Of a stretch of 9,450 bases of DNA, positions 6,280 through 9,450 are shown piece by piece. The notes beneath the pieces are model-generated. The model was not told the origin of the DNA, ran no database searches, and saw only the letters and a list, made by a program, of their open reading frames with translations. Made by a program: the position numbers and the translations under genes. Source of the stretch: Gammaproteobacteria bacterium (GTDB taxonomy: Bacteria; Pseudomonadota; Gammaproteobacteria; Steroidobacterales; Steroidobacteraceae). The number at the start of each line of letters is the position of its first letter. The stretch's first letter is position 1. The DNA lies in assembly GCA_020846815.1 (NCBI GenBank), contig JADLDF010000210.1, positions 1 to 9,450 on the forward strand. Reading direction: 5' to 3'.

Positions 6280-7523
6280 GCGGGAGTCTCCCGGACGGGC
6301 TCGCGCGGCAGCAGCAGCGCGCCGAGCGAGATCAGTGACAGTGCCGCACAGAATGCCAGCACCGGCACCGGCGTGTCCGTGGCGAAGAACCCCGTGGCCT
6401 GCACGGCCAGCGCCGCGATCGTCTGCTGGGCGAAGCCGAGCAGGCTCGAGGCCACCCCGGCGAGGCCCGGTGCGAGCCGCACTGCGGTCGCGCTGATGTG
6501 CGGCATGGCCAGACCTTGCGCGAATGCGAGCGGCAGCATCGGCGCGAACCACCAGACCGGCTGCACCAGGCCGGCCAGCACGAAGGACAGCGCCACCACG
6601 GCCGACACCGCCTGCAGGATCGTGCCGAAGCGCGCGGTGCGGGCCATGTCGATGGTGCGGGCACGCCGCGCGACGTACAGGTTGCCGAGGAAATAACCGC
6701 TGGAGAGCAGCATCACGTACAGGCCGAAGTCGGTCGCCGGCCGCTGCAGCATCTCCGCCATGACATAGGGCGCGGCGGCGAGGAACGCGAGGTAGACCGC
6801 ATAGATCACGCCGGAGTCGATCGCGCAGACCATGAACATCGGCTTGCGCAGCACCTGCAGCGAGGAGCGCCAGAGCTGCGCATAGGTGACGTCGCTGTCG
6901 TGCAGCACGTGGGTCTCGGGCAGCCACCGCCAGACCACGACCCAGACGAGCAGCGACAGCCCGAGCAGCATCAGGAAGGGCGCATGCCAGCCGAGCGCCT
7001 CGGTGATCACGCCGCCGAGCCAGGGCGAGACCGTGGTGCCGATCATCATCGCCATGGTGACGTTGGCGAGCGCGCGCGGCAGGCGCCAGTCGTGGTAGAG
7101 ATCGCCGAGCACGGCGCGCGCGACCGTGAAGGTCGCCGCGCAGCCGAGCGCCTGGACCACGCGCGCGAACAGCAGCACCTCGAGCGTCGGCGCCCAGGCC
7201 GCGATCGCGGCGCCGAGCGCGAATACCGCGAGCCCGCCGAGGATCAGCGGCCGGCGGCCGTAGCGGTCCGAGAGCGGACCCATGAAGGGGATGCCGATCG
7301 CGAACGCCAGCAGGAAGGCACTGACCACGCCCTGGGTCGCCGCGGTGCTGGCGTCGAAGTCGGCACGCACCGCGGGCAGCGCGGGCAGCAGCAGCAGCGA
7401 GGAGACCGGGCCCAAGGCGTTGCAGGCGCCGAGCAGCAGGATCAAGGCCCGGCCGCCGAGCGCCGGCTTCGTCCCGGGCAGGGGCCCGATCGCAGCTCGA
7501 TGGCCGGGCCTGCCGTCGCTCAC
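6276..7523 (-). CDS. MFS transporter, Bcr/CflA-like (DHA1) family
   Basis: The 415-residue product is an inner-membrane major facilitator protein with about 12 hydrophobic segments. The first starts near residue 25 after a polar N-terminal tail; the two six-helix halves are split by a polar loop after LPETHVLHD (about 201-209). Motif A, GPLSDRYGRRP (82-92), lies between helices 2 and 3. Helix 4 has FARVVQALG with Arg121, the motif-B position. GTTVSPWLGGVI (162-173) in helix 5 resembles motif C of drug:H+ antiporters. LPET after helix 6 is typical of the Bcr/CflA group. The family exports drugs and some metabolites by proton exchange; the substrate here is unknown. Because it is co-translated with catabolic enzymes, export or uptake of a pathway compound is as plausible as drug resistance. 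The GTG at 7523 overlaps the gabD stop (GTGA), and no better start exists before helix 1. The stop overlaps the LLM start. Confidence 0.92.
   Translation of the reverse strand: MSDGRPGHRAAIGPLPGTKPALGGRALILLLGACNALGPVSSLLLLPALPAVRADFDASTAATQGVVSAFLLAFAIGIPFMGPLSDRYGRRPLILGGLAVFALGAAIAAWAPTLEVLLFARVVQALGCAATFTVARAVLGDLYHDWRLPRALANVTMAMMIGTTVSPWLGGVITEALGWHAPFLMLLGLSLLVWVVVWRWLPETHVLHDSDVTYAQLWRSSLQVLRKPMFMVCAIDSGVIYAVYLAFLAAAPYVMAEMLQRPATDFGLYVMLLSSGYFLGNLYVARRARTIDMARTARFGTILQAVSAVVALSFVLAGLVQPVWWFAPMLPLAFAQGLAMPHISATAVRLAPGLAGVASSLLGFAQQTIAALAVQATGFFATDTPVPVLAFCAALSLISLGALLLPREPVRETPA
6281..6293 (-). promoter_or_regulatory. Shine-Dalgarno of the LLM gene inside a 13-base palindrome
   Basis: The minus strand reads CGGGAGACTCCCG just before the LLM start codon. 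The GGGAG at 6292-6288 is a good ribosome binding site, eight bases from the ATG. The same bases can fold into a 5-bp stem with a 3-base loop, which would hide the site until ribosomes translating the end of the MFS gene open it. Confidence 0.5.
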
Positions 7524-8986
7524 GCCGTCACGCCACCCACGCAGACGTACTTGATCTCGGTGTACTCCTCGATGCCGTACTTCGAGCCCTCGCGGCCGAT
7601 GCCGGATTCCTTCCAGCCGCCGAAGGGCGCGACCTCGGAGGAGATCAGGCCGGAGTTGACGCCGACGATGCCGTACTCGAGCGCCTCCTGGACGCGCCAG
7701 CTGCGCGCGAGGTCCCGGGTGTAGAAATAGGCGGCGAGACCGAACTCGGTGTCGTTGGCCATGCGGATCGCCTCATCCTCGGTTTCGAAGCGGAACAGCG
7801 GTGCGACCGGACCGAAGGTCTCCTCCTTCGCGACCATCATCTGCGGCGTCACGCCGGTGAGTACGGTCGGCTCGTAGAAGTTGCCGCCGAGCGCGTGGCG
7901 CCTGCCGCCGTGCGCTACCTTCGCGCCCTTCGAGAGCGCGTCGCCGACGTGCTCCTCGACCTTGGCGAGCGCCTTGTCGTCGATCAGCGGGCCCTGCTCG
8001 GTGGGCCCTGCGAGGCCGTCGCCGATGCGCATCGCGGCCACGGCCTTCACGAGGCGCTTGGAGAACTCGTCGTAGACGCCGGCCTGCACGTACAGGCGGT
8101 TGGCACAGACGCAGGTCTGGCCGGTGTTGCGGAACTTGCTGGCCATGGCGCCCTGCACCGCCGCGTCGAGGTCGGCATCGTCGAAGACGATGAACGGCGC
8201 GTTGCCGCCGAGCTCGAGCGAGACCTTCTTGATCGTGCCGGCGCACTGCGCCATCAGCGTCTTGCCGATCTCGGTCGAGCCCGTGAAGCTGAGCTTCTTC
8301 ACCAGCGGGTTCGAGGTGATCTCGCCGCCGACCGCGCGCGCGTCCCCGGTGATCACGTTGAACACGCCCGGCGGCATGCCGGCGCGCACCGCGAGCTCGG
8401 CGAGCGCGAGCGCCGAGTAGGGCGTCTGCATCGCGGGCTTGCAGACGAAGGTGCAGCCCGAGGCGAGCGCCGGGCCCGCCTTGCGCGTGATCATGGCCGC
8501 GGGAAAGTTCCACGGCGTGATCGCCGCGGCGACGCCGACCGGCTGGCGCAGCACGACCACGCGCGCATCGGCGCGGAAGGTCGGGATCACGTCGCCGTAG
8601 ACGCGCTTGCCTTCTTCGGCGAACCACTCGACGAACGCGGCGGCATAGGCGATCTCGCCCTTCGACTCGGCGAGCGGCTTGCCCTGTTCGGCGGTCATGA
8701 TGATCGCGAGGTCGTTCTGGTTCGCCATCATGAGGTCGAACCATCTGCGCAGGATGGCGCTGCGCTCCTTGGCGAGCTTCTTCGCCCAGGCGGGAAAGGC
8801 GCGGTTCGCGGCCTCGATGGCACGGCGCGTCTCGGCGGCGCCGGCGAGCGGCACGGTACCGAGCTGAGCGCCCGTGGCCGGATTCGTGACCGGCTTGGTG
8901 CGTGCGTCGTCGGCGTCGACCCACTGGCCGTCGATGTGGAGCTGCTGGCGCAGCAGGGTGGGGTCTTCGAGCTTCAGTGGGTTCAT
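7520..8986 (-). CDS. gabD: succinate-semialdehyde dehydrogenase, GabD-type aldehyde dehydrogenase
   Basis: GabD oxidises succinate semialdehyde to succinate with NAD(P)+ in the cytoplasm, at the end of the GABA shunt and some aromatic routes. The 488-residue product aligns by memory with E. coli GabD (482) along its whole length: FDLMMANQNDLA, TAEQGKPLAESKGEI, ITPWNFPAAMITRKAGPALA with Asn160, KKVSLELGGNAPFIVFDDAD with Glu258, and FRNTGQTCVCANRLYV with nucleophile Cys292 and its partner Cys294, the redox pair known in SSADH. The C-terminus has GIVGVNSGLISSEVAPFGG and GREGSKYGIEEY. One oddity is residue 186: in E. coli GabD, Lys179 and Ser182 contact the NADP 2'-phosphate; here the Lys is kept (183) but the Ser is Met. 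The ATG at 8986 has a GGAAG Shine-Dalgarno five bases upstream. The stop overlaps the start of the MFS gene. Related semialdehydes such as glutarate semialdehyde remain possible substrates. Confidence 0.93.
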   Translation of the reverse strand: MNPLKLEDPTLLRQQLHIDGQWVDADDARTKPVTNPATGAQLGTVPLAGAAETRRAIEAANRAFPAWAKKLAKERSAILRRWFDLMMANQNDLAIIMTAEQGKPLAESKGEIAYAAAFVEWFAEEGKRVYGDVIPTFRADARVVVLRQPVGVAAAITPWNFPAAMITRKAGPALASGCTFVCKPAMQTPYSALALAELAVRAGMPPGVFNVITGDARAVGGEITSNPLVKKLSFTGSTEIGKTLMAQCAGTIKKVSLELGGNAPFIVFDDADLDAAVQGAMASKFRNTGQTCVCANRLYVQAGVYDEFSKRLVKAVAAMRIGDGLAGPTEQGPLIDDKALAKVEEHVGDALSKGAKVAHGGRRHALGGNFYEPTVLTGVTPQMMVAKEETFGPVAPLFRFETEDEAIRMANDTEFGLAAYFYTRDLARSWRVQEALEYGIVGVNSGLISSEVAPFGGWKESGIGREGSKYGIEEYTEIKYVCVGGVTA

Positions 8987-9100
8987 GGCGTCTTCCGGGA
9001 TGTCGATGTGGATCGTGGAGGGCGTGGCCGGTGGGCACCGCGGCGGGCCGCGGTCGTGGTGTTCGTGGTCACTGCGGTCGCGTGGCGCGGATGGGGACCC
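8987..9100. other. short gap between the dienelactone hydrolase gene and gabD with a hairpin
   Basis: This 114-base gap separates two same-strand genes. It holds the gabD ribosome binding site and a perfect inverted repeat, ACCGCGG (9037-9043) and CCGCGGT (9048-9054), around a 4-base loop. The hairpin could be a partial terminator, a processing site or a stabiliser between the two genes. No T tract follows it on the minus strand and no clear promoter is visible, so the two genes may share a transcript. Confidence 0.45.
8992..8996 (-). promoter_or_regulatory. ribosome binding site of gabD
   Basis: The minus strand reads GGAAG five bases before the gabD ATG. It is one of only two clear Shine-Dalgarno sequences in the minus-strand block. 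It supports the ATG at 8986 as the true start and as an independent entry point for ribosomes, in contrast to the overlapped genes that follow. Confidence 0.6.
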
Positions 9101-9450
9101 TCAGCCGACGTGCTCGGCGAAGAACGCGAGCGTGCGCTCGAGTGCGAGCGCGGCGCTCGGCGCGTCGTAGTCGGGCCGCTCGTCGCAGTTGAAACCGTGG
9201 CCGGCCGGATAGGTGTGGACGATGCCGGAAGCGTGCGCAGCGCGGATTGCTTCGACGTCGCTCATCGGGATGTGCGAGTCGCGCTCGCCGATGTGGTACA
9301 TGACCGGCTTTTTCGGCAGCGTATCGAGGTTCTGGGAGATGCGGCCGCCGTAGTAGGCGACGGCGCAGGAGACCGGCAGCTCGACCGCGGCGAAGTAGGC
9401 GCAGAGGCCGCCCCAGCAGAAGCCTACGATGCCGACCCTGCCCGCGTGGC
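9101..9450 (-). CDS. dienelactone hydrolase family protein, N-terminal half outside window
   Basis: About 116 C-terminal residues are visible, roughly half of a family member. Dienelactone hydrolases are alpha/beta-hydrolases that open lactone rings, classically in the modified ortho-cleavage route of chloroaromatics, though many family members act on other esters. The visible part holds the complete Cys-Asp-His triad: Cys in VGIVGFCWGG close to the window edge, Asp in YHIGERDSHIP, and His in YPAGHGFNCDERPDYD, at spacings (46 and 27 residues) close to those of the classical enzyme. The Cys nucleophile in GFCWGG fits true dienelactone hydrolases. The ATG at 9301 is internal, because the frame is open and conserved upstream of it to the window edge. 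The stop is TGA at 9101-9103. It lies 114 bases upstream of gabD on the same strand and may be the first visible gene of that operon. Confidence 0.9.
   Translation of the reverse strand, partial: HAGRVGIVGFCWGGLCAYFAAVELPVSCAVAYYGGRISQNLDTLPKKPVMYHIGERDSHIPMSDVEAIRAAHASGIVHTYPAGHGFNCDERPDYDAPSAALALERTLAFFAEHVG

Noticed and set aside
5245..6927. LLM gene with a far upstream start at 6927 (560 residues)
   Set aside because: The extra residues are an out-of-frame reading of the MFS gene. The conserved protein starts at MKLGLNLGYWG with a good ribosome binding site and an ATGA overlap.
3155..7724. Several long plus-strand frames (3155-4390, 4418-5560, 5065-6696, 6498-7724)
   Set aside because: All lie opposite ptrB, the LLM gene, the MFS gene and gabD, have biased composition and no recognisable domain, so they are frame shadows.
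9101..9301. Complete 66-residue gene starting at 9301
   Set aside because: The frame is open to the window edge and encodes the GFCWGG nucleophile motif upstream, so it is the end of a truncated dienelactone hydrolase.

Overview
This GC-rich window holds seven protein-coding genes packed almost without gaps, two of them cut by the window edges. The closest resemblances I can recall (HemH, GabD and PtrB of E. coli) and the HlyC/CorC protein suggest a GC-rich proteobacterium, probably a gammaproteobacterium. That placement is an inference from remembered sequences, not a search. I see no RNA genes, CRISPR arrays, insertion sequences or phage genes.

Layout. Bases 3-794 (+) are the 3' part of a CBS/CorC_HlyC protein. 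It converges with a minus-strand block across a 279-base non-coding gap (795-1073), which carries a striking perfect 32-bp inverted repeat with a 6-base loop. All remaining genes are on the minus strand. In transcription order they are: a truncated dienelactone hydrolase family protein (9450-9101); an NADP-type succinate-semialdehyde dehydrogenase (gabD, 8986-7520); a Bcr/CflA-like MFS transporter (7523-6276); an LLM-class flavin oxidoreductase of the Rv3520c type (6279-5245); oligopeptidase B (ptrB, 5248-3068); ferrochelatase (hemH, 2882-1818); and a two-module VOC (glyoxalase-fold) protein (1817-1074).

How they work together. gabD, the MFS gene, the LLM gene and ptrB are joined by three successive 4-base stop/start overlaps (GTGA, ATGA, ATGA). 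They almost certainly form one translationally coupled operon, perhaps with the dienelactone hydrolase 114 bases upstream. The enzymes could form a small catabolic route: a flavin oxidoreductase, a lactone-type hydrolase, a semialdehyde dehydrogenase and a transporter. The substrate cannot be read from sequence. hemH and the VOC gene form a second pair with an unusual junction: the hemH TGA is followed directly, in the same frame, by the TTG that must start the VOC gene.

Nothing here is a clearly new system. The points most worth a second look are the long hairpin, the hemH-TGA-TTG-VOC junction, the coupled gabD/MFS/LLM/ptrB operon, and a GabD in which the Ser that helps bind the NADP phosphate is Met.
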